From positions 3,472,001 through 3,536,000 of the forward strand of contig OZ245999.1 in the NCBI GenBank assembly GCA_965230265.1: DNA of 64,000 nt, read 5' to 3'. Shown in pieces: positions 42,605-52,625 of this stretch (its first letter is position 1; the number at the start of each line of letters is the position of its first letter). Both the position numbers and the translations under genes were made by a program. The stretch is from JAJFKX01 sp965230265. GTDB lineage: Bacteria > Pseudomonadota > Gammaproteobacteria > Xanthomonadales > Wenzhouxiangellaceae. Below the pieces are notes generated by a model, which was not told the origin of the DNA, searched no databases, and saw only the letters and a list, made by a program, of their open reading frames with translations.

Positions 42605-43903
42605 ATGAGTGGATTTATTAGCATCAATTCATCTGATCGACGTCAGCTAGATCAGATGAATTCTGATTCCCCCATCAATTTTTCTTCAGCGTTATTACGC
42701 GGTTTAGGTCGTGGTAATAGCTTGTACATGCCAGCCAACATTGCACCACTGGAAAGCTTTAAAGCAGTCATGCAGCAATCCTTCGTTCAGCGTAGCGTAT
42801 CAATACTGAGGCATTTAATCGGCGATGATCCACTGACAGAACATTTGCCCGATATTGTCAGCAAAGCGTTTGATTTTCCCATTCAGATCAATCAGCTTGA
42901 TAAGCAAACGTCTGTGTTGGAATTGTTCCATGGGCCATCATTGTCATTCAAAGACTTTGGTGCCCGGTTTCTTGCCGGGTGTTTGCAGCATTTGCAGTTG
43001 GAGCAACCCATCACCGTATTAACAGCCACCAGTGGTGATACCGGTGGTGCGGTGGCCAAAGCGTTTTATGGGCTGAATAATGTCGAGGTAGTGGTGGTAT
43101 ATCCACATGCCGGTGTGACGCAGCAGCAGGCCATACACTTTGTGGGTTTGGGCAGCAATGTCAGTAGTGTGGCGGTCGATGGCAGCTTTGATGACTGTCA
43201 GCGTCTGGTGAAGCAGGCCTTTGCCGACTCAAACCTGACACGGCGCAAGTTGATTTCCGCCAATTCTATTAATGTGGCACGCTTGCTGGCCCAGGTTTGC
43301 TATTACTTTGAGCTGGTAGCACAGCTGCCTGATTCTGATTTTGTCACTGTTGCTATACCCAGTGGGAATTTCGGCAATGCCACTGCTGCGATGATGGGCT
43401 GTGCATTGGGTTTGCCCATTAAGACAGTGTTAGCGGTGACCAATGAAAATGACACCGTACCTCGTTATTTGCTGGACGGACAGTGGTTACCTAAAGCGGT
43501 GGTACAGACGATAACCAATGCCATTGATATTGCTGCGCCGAATAACTTCAGTCGCATTGAGTATCTACAAGGTCAGCAACACCGGCTTGAGTCAGTATTC
43601 TGCTCACTTAGTGTGAGCGAACAGGCAACACGGACCGCGATGCGTGAGCTATCTGCCAATGGTTATCAAGCCGACCCGCACACGGCTTTGGCTTGGCAGG
43701 GTTTACAGCAGTGGTTGGGTGTACCCAGGTCAGGGTTGGGTGCTGTTGTGGCGACGGCGCATCCGGCCAAGTTTTCAGATGAAGTAGAGTCAATTACCGG
43801 GTTGTCTGTTGCATTGGATAACAATCAGACCAGCAGACTGAACCATCAGCCGGCTATTAAGCCGGAATATGGGCTGCTGAAACAGCGATTGGACGTGCTC
43901 TAG
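42605..43903 (+). CDS. thrC: Threonine synthase
   Basis: 432 residues from ATG 42605. PSLSFKDFGARFLAGCLQH carries the PLP-binding Lys 116; TATSGDTGGAVAKAF is the phosphate-binding loop; SANSINVARLLAQVCYYF and VAIPSGNFGNATAAMMG follow the family order. It converts O-phosphohomoserine to threonine. A frame extends upstream into thrB, but the ATG chosen gives a normal family start. Confidence 0.93.
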   Translation: MSGFISINSSDRRQLDQMNSDSPINFSSALLRGLGRGNSLYMPANIAPLESFKAVMQQSFVQRSVSILRHLIGDDPLTEHLPDIVSKAFDFPIQINQLDKQTSVLELFHGPSLSFKDFGARFLAGCLQHLQLEQPITVLTATSGDTGGAVAKAFYGLNNVEVVVVYPHAGVTQQQAIHFVGLGSNVSSVAVDGSFDDCQRLVKQAFADSNLTRRKLISANSINVARLLAQVCYYFELVAQLPDSDFVTVAIPSGNFGNATAAMMGCALGLPIKTVLAVTNENDTVPRYLLDGQWLPKAVVQTITNAIDIAAPNNFSRIEYLQGQQHRLESVFCSLSVSEQATRTAMRELSANGYQADPHTALAWQGLQQWLGVPRSGLGAVVATAHPAKFSDEVESITGLSVALDNNQTSRLNHQPAIKPEYGLLKQRLDVL

Positions 43904-43909
43904 AAAACC

Positions 43910-44212
43910 TTAACTATCGGCTGCGGTCGGAGCCGGTTGGGTAATATCGTGACCTTGTGCTTTCAGTTCTTCTTTTTTTCTTTGCTGGATAAATTCAAGC
44001 TGTCGGCGATAGGCATCGCATAACTTGTCAACACCGGCGGGCTGTAAAAAACCCTGGTTACCAGCAGCGATAAAGGTGGCATAGATGCATCCGGCTGTCG
44101 TCAATGCGGCAGACATTATTTGAGGGTCGGTGCCCGCATTTCTTAATTCGTTAGCAAGCTCGATAATTTTATTGACAGCCTCATCATGCTGTTGGTTTGC
44201 AGTGGAACTCAT
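43910..44212 (-). CDS. DUF3144-like protein
   Basis: 100 residues. NELRNAGTDPQIMSAALTTAGCIYATFIAAGNQGFL resembles the DUF3144 family of small helical cytoplasmic proteins of unknown function. It lies 3 bases after the bactofilin gene on the same strand, so it belongs to the M23-bactofilin transcript. Confidence 0.65.
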   Translation of the reverse strand: MSSTANQQHDEAVNKIIELANELRNAGTDPQIMSAALTTAGCIYATFIAAGNQGFLQPAGVDKLCDAYRRQLEFIQQRKKEELKAQGHDITQPAPTAADS

Positions 44213-44215
44213 AAA

Positions 44216-44656
44216 CTATGCAGCATTACCGGTATCGGTTTTTTCAGAAGCATCGGTATCTTTGGATTTGACCAGACTGACGGTTTTATCATCGCGGATC
44301 ATGCTCTGGCCGATAAAGCGTCCGCCAGATTCAATCACCAAATCGTCAGTGACCACTTCACCAGTAACATGGCCGGTGGCAACCACTTCAAGCCGCTGAC
44401 AGTCGATATTGGCATCCAGGTTTCCGCAGACAATAATTTCCTTGGCTTTGATGGTGCCTTCAAAACGACCGCTTTCACCAATGGCCACATTGGCTTTGGA
44501 CTCGATATTGCCCTCGACCCGGCCGTCGATATGAAGGTTATCGCTTAGGGTGAAGCTGCCGTTAATGTGACTTTGGGCGGCGATAAGCGTTGTGCCACCT
44601 GGGGTGGTACTTGTTGCTTGGCGTTCCTCACGATCACTTTTTCCAATGATTCCCAT
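44216..44656 (-). CDS. Bactofilin (polymer-forming cytoskeletal protein)
   Basis: 146 residues. Central repeated beta-helix: HINGSFTLSDNLHIDGRVEG, GRFEGTIKAKEIIVCGNLDA, GHVTGEVVTDDLVIESGGRF. Bactofilins polymerise under the membrane and guide wall enzymes. The gene overlaps the upstream M23 peptidase gene by 112 bases in another frame, consistent with tight coupling of the pair. Confidence 0.9.
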   Translation of the reverse strand: MGIIGKSDREERQATSTTPGGTTLIAAQSHINGSFTLSDNLHIDGRVEGNIESKANVAIGESGRFEGTIKAKEIIVCGNLDANIDCQRLEVVATGHVTGEVVTDDLVIESGGRFIGQSMIRDDKTVSLVKSKDTDASEKTDTGNAA

Positions 44657-45519
44657 GGTATGGCCTGCTGTTGTGTAAATAGTGTTTCGTATTGTTCCAA
44701 GTCCCAGTTAAGGAAAGGCTTGGGGTTGAGGCGCTTACCCATATAGCGCACTTCGTAATGCAGATGTGGCCCGGTAATCATGCCGGTTTTACCACTTAAA
44801 CCCAGTGCATCGCCCTGGCGAATCACATCGCCTTCTTCCACGCTGATGCTATCCATATGACCATAAATGGTTGAGAAACCATAATTGTGCCGAACTTCAA
44901 CCACTTTACCGATGCCATTGTTGTCATAGCCAGCGCGTTCGACAATTCCGTCGGCAGTGGCGCTAATGGGTGTACGCATATCGGCTCTTAAATCCAGGCC
45001 AGGATGAAATTCTCGCACTTGCTTGACCGGATGAACCCGGTTGCCATAGTTGCTGGTAACGCCTTTATAAGGAATCGGTGTGCCGCGTGGGATGCTACGA
45101 AGAATCAATAGCTTCTCAAAAGCCAGATCGGTGGTAGCGGTCAGGCGTTGTTCCAGAGCAGAGGTTGCTGTGGTTTCATTATCAGTGGCCCCCAGTAAAG
45201 ATTCCAATCGTTGTACGCCATTGTCCAGACTGACCAGTCGCTGGTTACGATGCTGAATGGTGGCCAGCAGGTCTTGTTGTTCGGCTTGCAGATAATTATT
45301 TTGCTGAATCAGAGCCAGTCGCTGGCTATCAAGATGATTGATTTGGTGATTTAAGTTACCGATGCGTTGAGTCTGGTTTAACAAACCAAGAAAGCCGATC
45401 GTACAAACGGCTATTGTTGCGCTGCTGCCATAGGCAATCCATCGCCGCAGTTTGGCACTAAGAGTATATTGCCGTGCCCCACGGTAATCGGTAATGGTAA
45501 TCGTCCAGTCTGTGCGCAC
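44545..45519 (-). CDS. M23-family peptidoglycan endopeptidase
   Basis: 324 residues. One N-terminal membrane helix (near 28-48), a coiled-coil (about 50-110) and a LytM/M23 domain (about 155-280) with SNYGNRVHPVKQVREFHPGLDL (first zinc ligands HxxxD), IYGHMDS and GPHLHYEVRYMG (HxH). It would cut peptide crosslinks in the periplasm. The bactofilin encoded downstream probably localises it, as in known bactofilin-M23 pairs. Confidence 0.9.
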   Translation of the reverse strand: MRTDWTITITDYRGARQYTLSAKLRRWIAYGSSATIAVCTIGFLGLLNQTQRIGNLNHQINHLDSQRLALIQQNNYLQAEQQDLLATIQHRNQRLVSLDNGVQRLESLLGATDNETTATSALEQRLTATTDLAFEKLLILRSIPRGTPIPYKGVTSNYGNRVHPVKQVREFHPGLDLRADMRTPISATADGIVERAGYDNNGIGKVVEVRHNYGFSTIYGHMDSISVEEGDVIRQGDALGLSGKTGMITGPHLHYEVRYMGKRLNPKPFLNWDLEQYETLFTQQQAIPWESLEKVIVRNAKQQVPPQVAQRLSPPKVTLTAASP

Positions 45520-46011
45520 AGGCCGTGTCCTATTTAGCTGGTGTTGTTTCTAGTTTTACTCTGTTAACGCCTGGTTAACAGACGAAGGGTGAGTAATTAT
45601 CCAGAAAGTAGGTCCTTCTGGCAAGTGTTAATGATATGTTAATCAGACAGTTAGCTCAGGGTGTTCGATAAAATACGACTTATTGGTTACCTATTGTCTT
45701 GGTTTTCAGTCACCCGTTAAGCGTTTACAGGTTCTTTGCATCAACGATATTGGGTGCCAGCTTAGCAGGTGCGTTGTCATATTTTTGTCGACATCAGAGA
45801 ATCAGAGCCGTATGACAGATTTTCATTAGACCATGACTGACGGTGATTCAAACAGCACGAGCAAATACTGGCAAAACAACGCATAATCACCGTATTGCAC
45901 TGCATTGGCCTGGAAAGTGTAGCGTCTTGGGCTTCCCTGACATTTGCGAGCTGCAAGCGGTCATAGCAAAACCAGCTCTAGAAAGTATCAATACATTGAG
46001 AAATTTTGATC
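45520..46011. other. Divergent intergenic region
   Basis: About 490 bases between the M23 gene and the trans-sulfuration gene; it must contain two divergent promoters. No gene or clear box is supported. The frame at 45843-46073 is out of phase and has no ribosome site. Confidence 0.3.
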
Positions 46012-47142
46012 ATGCAGAAACCAACTCAAGCTGTACACAGCGGGACTCATCGTCAACCATTAGGCGGTCTTAATACACCCGTTTATGCGGATAGTGCTTA
46101 CCCTTATCTGGATCATGATCAGGTACGTTATCCGCGTTACTTTAATACCCCCAATCAGGCGGCGGTTGTGCAAAAGTTAGCAGCGCTTGAACAGGCCGAA
46201 GAGGGTGTGTTGTGTGCTTCCGGGTTGGCAGCAATCAGCAGCACTTTGCAGGCTCATCTGAACAGCGGCGATCAGTTGGTGGTGGCACATGGTATATATG
46301 GTGGTAGTGATGACCTGTGCCGGCAACATTTACCTCGATTGGGTATCGAGCTGACTCATGCGCAGCCCGATGCTGAAGCGCTATTGGCAGCCTGCAAAGA
46401 TAACGCCCGGATAATTTATTGCGAAACTCCGTGCAACCCCCGTCTGCAGATAATCGATCTGGAGCACCTATGCCGCCAGGCGAAAACCAGAGGCGTAATG
46501 GTGGTCATCGACAATACGTTTGCTACACCCATTTTACAAAACCCATTGGCATTAGGTGCTGATCTGGTTGTACACAGTGCCACCAAATACATTGGTGGGC
46601 ACAGTGATATTTGTGCCGGGGTGGTGTTGGGTAGCAAACAGTTGATTGCACCAATCCGCGAATTGGGTTTGCGCATCGGCGGCAGTATGAATGCACAGAT
46701 GGCTGCATTGCTGGAACGCAGCATCAAAACCTTGGCCATTCGAGTGGAAAGACAGTGTCAGAATGCCATGGCAATTGCGCAGGCGTTGGCACAGCATCCG
46801 CTAATAGAGTGCGTTGATTACCCCGGTTTGCAGAGTCATCCACAACATCAACTGGCCAAACAACAAATGCGTGATTTTGGCGGAATGTTGTCGTTTCGGG
46901 TTAAATCACCACTAACCGCAGAAACAATAGAACGCCGATTTCAAATAATTACCTCAGCGGTCAGCCTGGGTGGCGTGGAATCGACCTGTTGTCAACCGAT
47001 TTTGACCTCGCATGCACGTGTGCCTGCTGAACAAAGCGCCAAACAAGGTGTAGATGGTCAGTTGTTGAGGGTTTCAGTGGGTATTGAAGATGCAGGCGAT
47101 TTGATTGCAGATCTTCATCAGGCCTTGGATGCAGAGCAATAG
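46012..47142 (+). CDS. Cys/Met-metabolism PLP enzyme (cystathionine synthase/lyase type)
   Basis: 376 residues. VLCASGLAAISSTLQ, IYCETPCNPRLQIIDL, VVIDNTFATP and VVHSATKYIGGHSDI (PLP Lys 192) are family signatures. The end, SVSLGGVESTCCQP, is also typical. It may be cystathionine gamma-synthase, gamma-lyase or O-acylhomoserine sulfhydrylase; residues seen do not separate them. It overlaps nothing and is 1 base before the next gene. Confidence 0.85.
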   Translation: MQKPTQAVHSGTHRQPLGGLNTPVYADSAYPYLDHDQVRYPRYFNTPNQAAVVQKLAALEQAEEGVLCASGLAAISSTLQAHLNSGDQLVVAHGIYGGSDDLCRQHLPRLGIELTHAQPDAEALLAACKDNARIIYCETPCNPRLQIIDLEHLCRQAKTRGVMVVIDNTFATPILQNPLALGADLVVHSATKYIGGHSDICAGVVLGSKQLIAPIRELGLRIGGSMNAQMAALLERSIKTLAIRVERQCQNAMAIAQALAQHPLIECVDYPGLQSHPQHQLAKQQMRDFGGMLSFRVKSPLTAETIERRFQIITSAVSLGGVESTCCQPILTSHARVPAEQSAKQGVDGQLLRVSVGIEDAGDLIADLHQALDAEQ

Positions 47143-47143
47143 C

Positions 47144-48178
47144 ATGACGATGTACAAAAACAGGCAATGGATTTATGCGCGTCGGCCTGATGCTGAAGTT
47201 GGTATGGATCACTACCAACTGACTGAACAAAATATCGATGACGCCGAGCTGGCTGATGGAAGTCTATTAATCCGCTCACATTACTGGAGTGTCGATCCTT
47301 ATATGCGTATCCAGCAGGCCAGCCATAATACCTGGGAAGCACCACATCCCTTAGGTGTGGTTCAGGGGGGTGGAGTAGTGGGGCAGGTGGTTGCTAAAGG
47401 GGCACAAGTGGATGGGGTGGCTATTGGTGATTGGGTGAATGTTTACACTGGCTGGCAGGAATACGCCACCTGCTCTGCGGCTGATGCTATTCGGCTAGAT
47501 CCGGATATTGCGCCAGTAACCACTGCATTGGGTGTGTTGGGTATGCCGGGAAGAACGGCCTATTTTGGATTGCTGGAAGCGGGCAAACCTGTTGCTGGCG
47601 AAACGGTGGTGGTATCGGGTGCTGCTGGAGCTGTTGGGTCGATTGTCGGACAGATTGCGAAAATCAAAGGTTGTCGGGTCATGGGTATTGCCGGCAGCGA
47701 TGAAAAATGCCAGCAGCTGATCGATGAGCTGGGTTTTGATGCCGCAATCAACTATCGAACATATTCTGATCAGGCAGCCATGCGGCAGGCATTGATGCAG
47801 CACTGCCCAAAAGGGATTGATATTTACTTTGACAATGTTGGCGGGATGATCACTGATGCGGTTATTGACTGCATCAACGAACGCGCACGAATTATTATCT
47901 GCGGACAGATTTCACAGTATTCCGGAAACCTGGATCGACCAGAACTTGGCCCTCGTTTTTTGCACCGTATCTTATATACGCGGGCCACCATTCAGGGTAT
48001 TTTATCGCGTGATTACACCCATCGCATGCCGGAAATGCTGGCCGAAATGGCACCATGGGTAACTCAGGGTCTAATTCGTTATCGTGAAACATTCATGGAT
48101 GGCTTTGAAAACTTGCCGAATGCATTAGCGGCGTTATTCACGGGCGCCAATACTGGCAAATTAATTGTTCGAGCATAG
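47144..48178 (+). CDS. NADP-dependent MDR reductase (CurA/prostaglandin-reductase-like)
   Basis: 344 residues from ATG 47144. SHYWSVDPYMRIQ and VVQGGGVVGQVVAKGA form the N-domain; TVVVSGAAGAVGSIVGQIAKIKG is the NADPH site; YFDNVGGMITDAV and IICGQISQYSG follow the leukotriene B4 dehydrogenase pattern. It reduces alpha,beta-unsaturated carbonyls. It directly follows the PLP enzyme gene. Confidence 0.87.
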   Translation: MTMYKNRQWIYARRPDAEVGMDHYQLTEQNIDDAELADGSLLIRSHYWSVDPYMRIQQASHNTWEAPHPLGVVQGGGVVGQVVAKGAQVDGVAIGDWVNVYTGWQEYATCSAADAIRLDPDIAPVTTALGVLGMPGRTAYFGLLEAGKPVAGETVVVSGAAGAVGSIVGQIAKIKGCRVMGIAGSDEKCQQLIDELGFDAAINYRTYSDQAAMRQALMQHCPKGIDIYFDNVGGMITDAVIDCINERARIIICGQISQYSGNLDRPELGPRFLHRILYTRATIQGILSRDYTHRMPEMLAEMAPWVTQGLIRYRETFMDGFENLPNALAALFTGANTGKLIVRA

Positions 48179-48205
48179 TCAATACCTGATAGTCGTTGGT
48201 GTCTT

Positions 48206-49336
48206 GTGAATAACACTGTAATCAATATCCGTCATGCTTTGCATCAATGTCCGGAACTATCTGGGCAAGAAAAAACCACAGCAGAACGTATCGCTGAATG
48301 GCTCAAGGACTGTGAACCGGATCAATTAGTGACAGAGGTTGGTGGTCACGGCGTGCTGGCTGTGTTTGGAACCTCTGGTACGGGTATTTTGCTGCGGTGC
48401 GAGCTGGATGCCTTGCCGATTCAGGAAACCAATGATTTTGAATATCGTTCGCAGCATTCCGGCATTGGTCATCAATGTGGTCATGATGGGCATATGGCCA
48501 TTTTGCTGCAGGTGGCAAAGCATTTACACCAGCAACCTATAGATGATGAACGCATCATGTTGTTGTTTCAGCCGGCCGAAGAGACAGGTGCCGGTGCCGC
48601 GGCCGTTGTGGCTGACCCAAAGTTTCAAACACTAAATCCCAGCTATGCTTTTGCCTTACACAATATGCCAGGTTACCCGTTGGGCAGTGTCATCCTGAGA
48701 CAAGGCACCATGAATTGCGCTTCACGTGGCGTGATCATTAAGCTGCAAGGTAAAACAGCGCACGCGGCTCAACCTGAGACAGGACAATCGCCTGCGGCAG
48801 CCATGAGTACAATCATTCATGAGTTAAATGAGTATTCAAAATGTTTTGGTCACACTGAATTGGCATTGGCCACAGTCGTCGGTGCGCGTTTGGGTGACAA
48901 GGCTTTTGGTACGGCGCCTGCAGATGCCGAAGTGTATGCGACTTTGCGCAGTGAAACCGACACGACAATGCAATTGATGTTGGATACACTTAAGCAGCGA
49001 TTGTCGGAATTGTCCAGGCAGTATCAATTAAGCTATCAATTAAGTTTTGAGGATATTTTCCCTGCCGTTAACAATACACCTACAGGTTATCAGGTTGTTG
49101 CTGATGCAAGTCACGCTGCTGGCAAGAAAACAATACCTGCAGAGCAGCCTATTCGCTGGTCAGAGGATTTTGGGCATCTAATTAATGGCCGGGAAGGCGC
49201 GCTGTTTGGGTTGGGTGCCGGTGTCCAGCACCCTTCTTTACATAATCCTGATTATGACTTTCCTGACGCACTGATCGACCATGGTGCCAATTTGTTTATG
49301 GCCATAATCCAATGCTGTCAAGAAAAACAATCCTGA
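48206..49336 (+). CDS. M20 amidohydrolase (hippurate/N-acyl-amino-acid type)
   Basis: 376 residues, GTG start. IRHALHQCPELSGQE, GILLRCELDALPIQE, HQCGHDGHMAILL (metal ligands), LLFQPAEETGAGA and ALHNMPGYPLG are M20D signatures. It hydrolyses an N-acyl amino acid or similar amide. It is the third gene in the same direction from 46012. Confidence 0.88.
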   Translation: MNNTVINIRHALHQCPELSGQEKTTAERIAEWLKDCEPDQLVTEVGGHGVLAVFGTSGTGILLRCELDALPIQETNDFEYRSQHSGIGHQCGHDGHMAILLQVAKHLHQQPIDDERIMLLFQPAEETGAGAAAVVADPKFQTLNPSYAFALHNMPGYPLGSVILRQGTMNCASRGVIIKLQGKTAHAAQPETGQSPAAAMSTIIHELNEYSKCFGHTELALATVVGARLGDKAFGTAPADAEVYATLRSETDTTMQLMLDTLKQRLSELSRQYQLSYQLSFEDIFPAVNNTPTGYQVVADASHAAGKKTIPAEQPIRWSEDFGHLINGREGALFGLGAGVQHPSLHNPDYDFPDALIDHGANLFMAIIQCCQEKQS

Positions 49337-49362
49337 TTCAAGCTTTAATCTGAAAAACGAAT

Positions 49363-49863
49363 TTAATTGGCCGGTTCTAAAAAGCCATGTACTTCAATGC
49401 GTGCTAATTGATTGGACTGAATTTGACTGCGTAGTGTCAGGGTTTCATTATTGTTTAAATTAACGAATAAACCCGGATCAAAATTAATTTGAGTGGTGGT
49501 ACCGCCGCTAACACTGATTGTCCCAGTGCCAAAACCTCGTACCGCAGCGCGCGGTGTGATGGCACCGATAAATATCAAGGCATAGTCGGATATGTCAGGT
49601 ATGGTGAACGGGTCAATCAAAAGCCCATGCATTGAAGTGACTCGAAGTGTGGTGCCTCCGCCGGGGCGTAACATATTGTTTAATTCAGCAGAGGTTATGG
49701 TTTGCTCATTAACTTTAATGCTGAAGGCGGTTTGATCGCTATCAGGCTGTACATTGGCTAAAAAAGAAATGGCTTTTTGGGCATGTGCACTGGCTGCAAA
49801 AAACAGGCTGAGCGTTAGAATGTATAAATATCTTTTTCCTGAAAAAGTGTTTAAGGTTTTCAT
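49363..49863 (-). CDS. Exported protein of unknown function (DUF4402-like pattern)
   Basis: 166 residues with a signal peptide (YILTLSLFFAASAHA). The mature part is all-beta with Gly/Thr-rich segments (GGGTTLRVTS, GTGTISVSGGTT, ETLTLRSQIQ). It may be a small pilin- or surface-type beta protein; I do not assign a family. Confidence 0.55.
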   Translation of the reverse strand: MKTLNTFSGKRYLYILTLSLFFAASAHAQKAISFLANVQPDSDQTAFSIKVNEQTITSAELNNMLRPGGGTTLRVTSMHGLLIDPFTIPDISDYALIFIGAITPRAAVRGFGTGTISVSGGTTTQINFDPGLFVNLNNNETLTLRSQIQSNQLARIEVHGFLEPAN

Positions 49864-49963
49864 CTGACTGGGCTCCTATTATTATTGAGCCCGCAGTTTA
49901 TAGCGATGAAAAAAATGGCAGTACCCAAAAATTAGGGGTATGAAGTGGTGATATAAAATCGAG

Positions 49964-51793
49964 CTATGTTGATGCAGGTGCCGGGAACGTTAAGGTTATC
50001 TCAGTGCCGCCGGCAGCGGGTTGAGTGATGTGCAATTTACCATTAACTGTGAGCGCGCGTTGTTGCATGGTTTTAGTACCATGCCCGGGTTTGGCGTTAG
50101 CAATGCCGATCCCGTCGTCAACAATACTTAATGAATAACCATCGTTTGTTGCTATCAGTTTCAACCAGATGTTGTCTGCGCCCGAATGTTTGATGCTGTT
50201 TTGTACCGCCTCTTGGATCAACCGCAGAATATTGATGGTTAAGCTGGGCGGCATTGGAATGGCTTCAATGTCAAAATCAACGTCCCAGTGCAGTTCAATA
50301 TTGGCGTGCTTTAATAGCGAGGTGTAGCGTTCTTTAAGCCGTGCCAGCGCGGCAACCAGTTCTTCACCAGAGGGGGTTAGTGCATCCAGTACCAGCCTTA
50401 AATCGGCCAGGATTAAGTCCAGCTCTCGGCTAATTTCGTCTTGGCTTAAAGTGTCACCGCGGTTGGCTGCGAGCAAATTAACCAGCTGGCCACCTACACC
50501 ATCATGCATGTCGGCCATGATGCGTTGTCGTTCAGCATATAACAGCAATTGTTTATCTTGCATCAATTTGTTTTCAGCAGCTGCCTGTAGTTCCTGGGTT
50601 TTTTTATTCACCTGACGAGTCAACTCAGTATTCAGTTCTTCACTGTTGAGTAGTGCGGCAGCAATGCGATGTACCATGACTCCACCATAGCCTATGATGG
50701 TAAATAAAATGGCATACTGGGAAAGGTAAAAATCCCTGACCAATGGGTGCTGAATATTTAGCACGACCAATACATCATGTAAGCCTAATATCAAAGCACA
50801 CAGGCTGCTGACCAAGAACCAATGCAGGTAAGTTTTATTCTCACGACGAATAGCGGCCCATAAACACCACCCAATATACCCTAACAAAGCCAATGTCAGG
50901 GGTGTGCTGGTCAGCAGTTCCAGGTTAACAAAGTTGTTGAACTGACCTGATATTACCAAGCCAAAACCAATCATAAAAATAAGTACAAACAGGCCGGTGA
51001 TCAGCTGTTCCAGTCGCCGACGTTTAAGCTTTAAAATCTGGTGGGTAAAAATGATAAAAGCAACTATGAATACTGCACGAGCAGCGAAAAACAGCCAATG
51101 ATAAATATAAGGAAACGCTGGTTCGCTGGTGCGAATAAAGCTCTCTAAATAAATTGTGATACTGGCAAAAGCCAAGGCAATCCATCCATATTCGCTCAGC
51201 TGGCGACGGGTTAGCCAAATCGTCCCCATAAATAAGGCGACAATAACAGTGATGACCCACGCCCATTGCATTAAGGGCACACGCCAAAAATGGAAACGTT
51301 TAAATAAGGGCTCAATTTGTTGTTGCGGGCCCAGGTAAAACTGACTCAGTGACGCGGTCCGGTTATACCCTATCAAGGTAATTTTTAATTGATTGTCAGA
51401 GGGCTTTAACAATTCGGTTGGCAGCAGTATCAGGCTTGGTAAATAGGCATGGCTGGCTGAATAAGTAATGGCATGACGACGTATCAGTACATTGTTGAGG
51501 TGAATGTCAACATCTGAGCTATATCGTGGCAGAAACAATGCCATGGGTTGTTCACTATGAGGCTCGAACAGGTATTCGAAGGTATATTGTTCAATATCGG
51601 TTTTGACGGATCGCAGTATGCCTAGATGAGTGGGTCGCTTTTGCCCATCAGCTAGCAGCTCTGTAAGCTCAGAAACCTTGTAATCTCGCTGCAGGTGAAA
51701 TTGCCAGCCGAGCATGCCGATTGCTGTCAGGTAGATAAGGGCCAATAGCCAGGGCGCGCTGCGCAAAATAAAGCTGGACTTTATTAATGTCAT
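49964..51793 (-). CDS. Membrane sensor histidine kinase (NarX/DesK-type)
   Basis: 609 residues from ATG 51793, which begins 1 base after the regulator stop; a longer frame upstream overlaps the regulator. N-terminal periplasmic beta domain (about 30-185) between membrane helices, six to seven helices (190-400), a coiled-coil linker, HisKA_3 (ADMHDGVGGQLVNLL) and HATPase (EAVQNSIKHSGA, SIVDDGIGIA). It resembles 7TMR-DISM receptors and pairs with the response regulator. Confidence 0.88.
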   Translation of the reverse strand: MTLIKSSFILRSAPWLLALIYLTAIGMLGWQFHLQRDYKVSELTELLADGQKRPTHLGILRSVKTDIEQYTFEYLFEPHSEQPMALFLPRYSSDVDIHLNNVLIRRHAITYSASHAYLPSLILLPTELLKPSDNQLKITLIGYNRTASLSQFYLGPQQQIEPLFKRFHFWRVPLMQWAWVITVIVALFMGTIWLTRRQLSEYGWIALAFASITIYLESFIRTSEPAFPYIYHWLFFAARAVFIVAFIIFTHQILKLKRRRLEQLITGLFVLIFMIGFGLVISGQFNNFVNLELLTSTPLTLALLGYIGWCLWAAIRRENKTYLHWFLVSSLCALILGLHDVLVVLNIQHPLVRDFYLSQYAILFTIIGYGGVMVHRIAAALLNSEELNTELTRQVNKKTQELQAAAENKLMQDKQLLLYAERQRIMADMHDGVGGQLVNLLAANRGDTLSQDEISRELDLILADLRLVLDALTPSGEELVAALARLKERYTSLLKHANIELHWDVDFDIEAIPMPPSLTINILRLIQEAVQNSIKHSGADNIWLKLIATNDGYSLSIVDDGIGIANAKPGHGTKTMQQRALTVNGKLHITQPAAGGTEITLTFPAPAST

Positions 51794-51794
51794 G

Positions 51795-52469
51795 CTAGCT
51801 ATGGTGGGTACCGATAATGCCCAGTTGCTGGGCTTTATAAACCGCTTCGCTGCGTGAGCGGGCTGCCAGTTTGTTATAGATCTCTTGCGCATAGGTGGAG
51901 ACCGTATGAAAAGTGATCTCCATGTGTTCTGCAATTTCCCGATAGGTCATGCCACGAGCCAACAGGGATAAAGTCATTTGCTGTCGTGGCGGCAGGCTCG
52001 GTGCATTATCAGTGTCATGATCCATCGGTATAACCTGCTCACCGCGCAGGTGCTGCATAATGCATTGGGCGACAGAAGGGCTTAATGGTGGAGTACCTTG
52101 CATAATACTGATTAGTGCCTGCAAGATATTGGCTTTTGAGTCCTGTTTTAACAGGTACCCCTGAGCGCCCAGCTGAATGGCTTTGACGATGGTCTGCTCG
52201 TCGCTGAACCCGGATAAAATAAGTATCTTAGAATCAATGCTTAAATCATGCCGGTCTACCAATAGTTCTAAACCATTGCCATCCGGGAGACCTACATCCA
52301 GCAGTACGACGTCCGGTTGATACGTCTTCAGCAAGTGCCTGGCTTCTCTCAGATTGTCGCAATGCTGTAGGTCATTGATAGCAGTGGCATTACCCAAATG
52401 ATCCACTAAGCTGGCCCGTAACTTCGGGTCGTCTTCAACGATGAGCAATCTGGAAATCTGAGCTGCCAT
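51795..52469 (-). CDS. NarL/FixJ-type response regulator
   Basis: 224 residues from ATG 52469. The receiver domain has VEDD and DVVLLDVGLPDGNG (phospho-Asp) with Lys in YLLKQDS; the C-terminal LuxR HTH is PPRQQMTLSLLARGMTYREIAEHMEITFHTVS. The kinase gene follows immediately. The regulated genes are not evident. Confidence 0.9.
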   Translation of the reverse strand: MAAQISRLLIVEDDPKLRASLVDHLGNATAINDLQHCDNLREARHLLKTYQPDVVLLDVGLPDGNGLELLVDRHDLSIDSKILILSGFSDEQTIVKAIQLGAQGYLLKQDSKANILQALISIMQGTPPLSPSVAQCIMQHLRGEQVIPMDHDTDNAPSLPPRQQMTLSLLARGMTYREIAEHMEITFHTVSTYAQEIYNKLAARSRSEAVYKAQQLGIIGTHHS

Positions 52470-52625
52470 GGCAAGGGTTGTCTGATTGTCTGTGTCCAGT
52501 GTAATCCAAAGGTGTATAGGGTGTGTAGCCAGTGGGTTGATTTGGCTGCATTTTACAAGATTGTTGTGCCACAATATGCCGCAAAGCCGGCTTCTGAGGA
52601 AGCACTAACAAAAAATGGATTTTGC

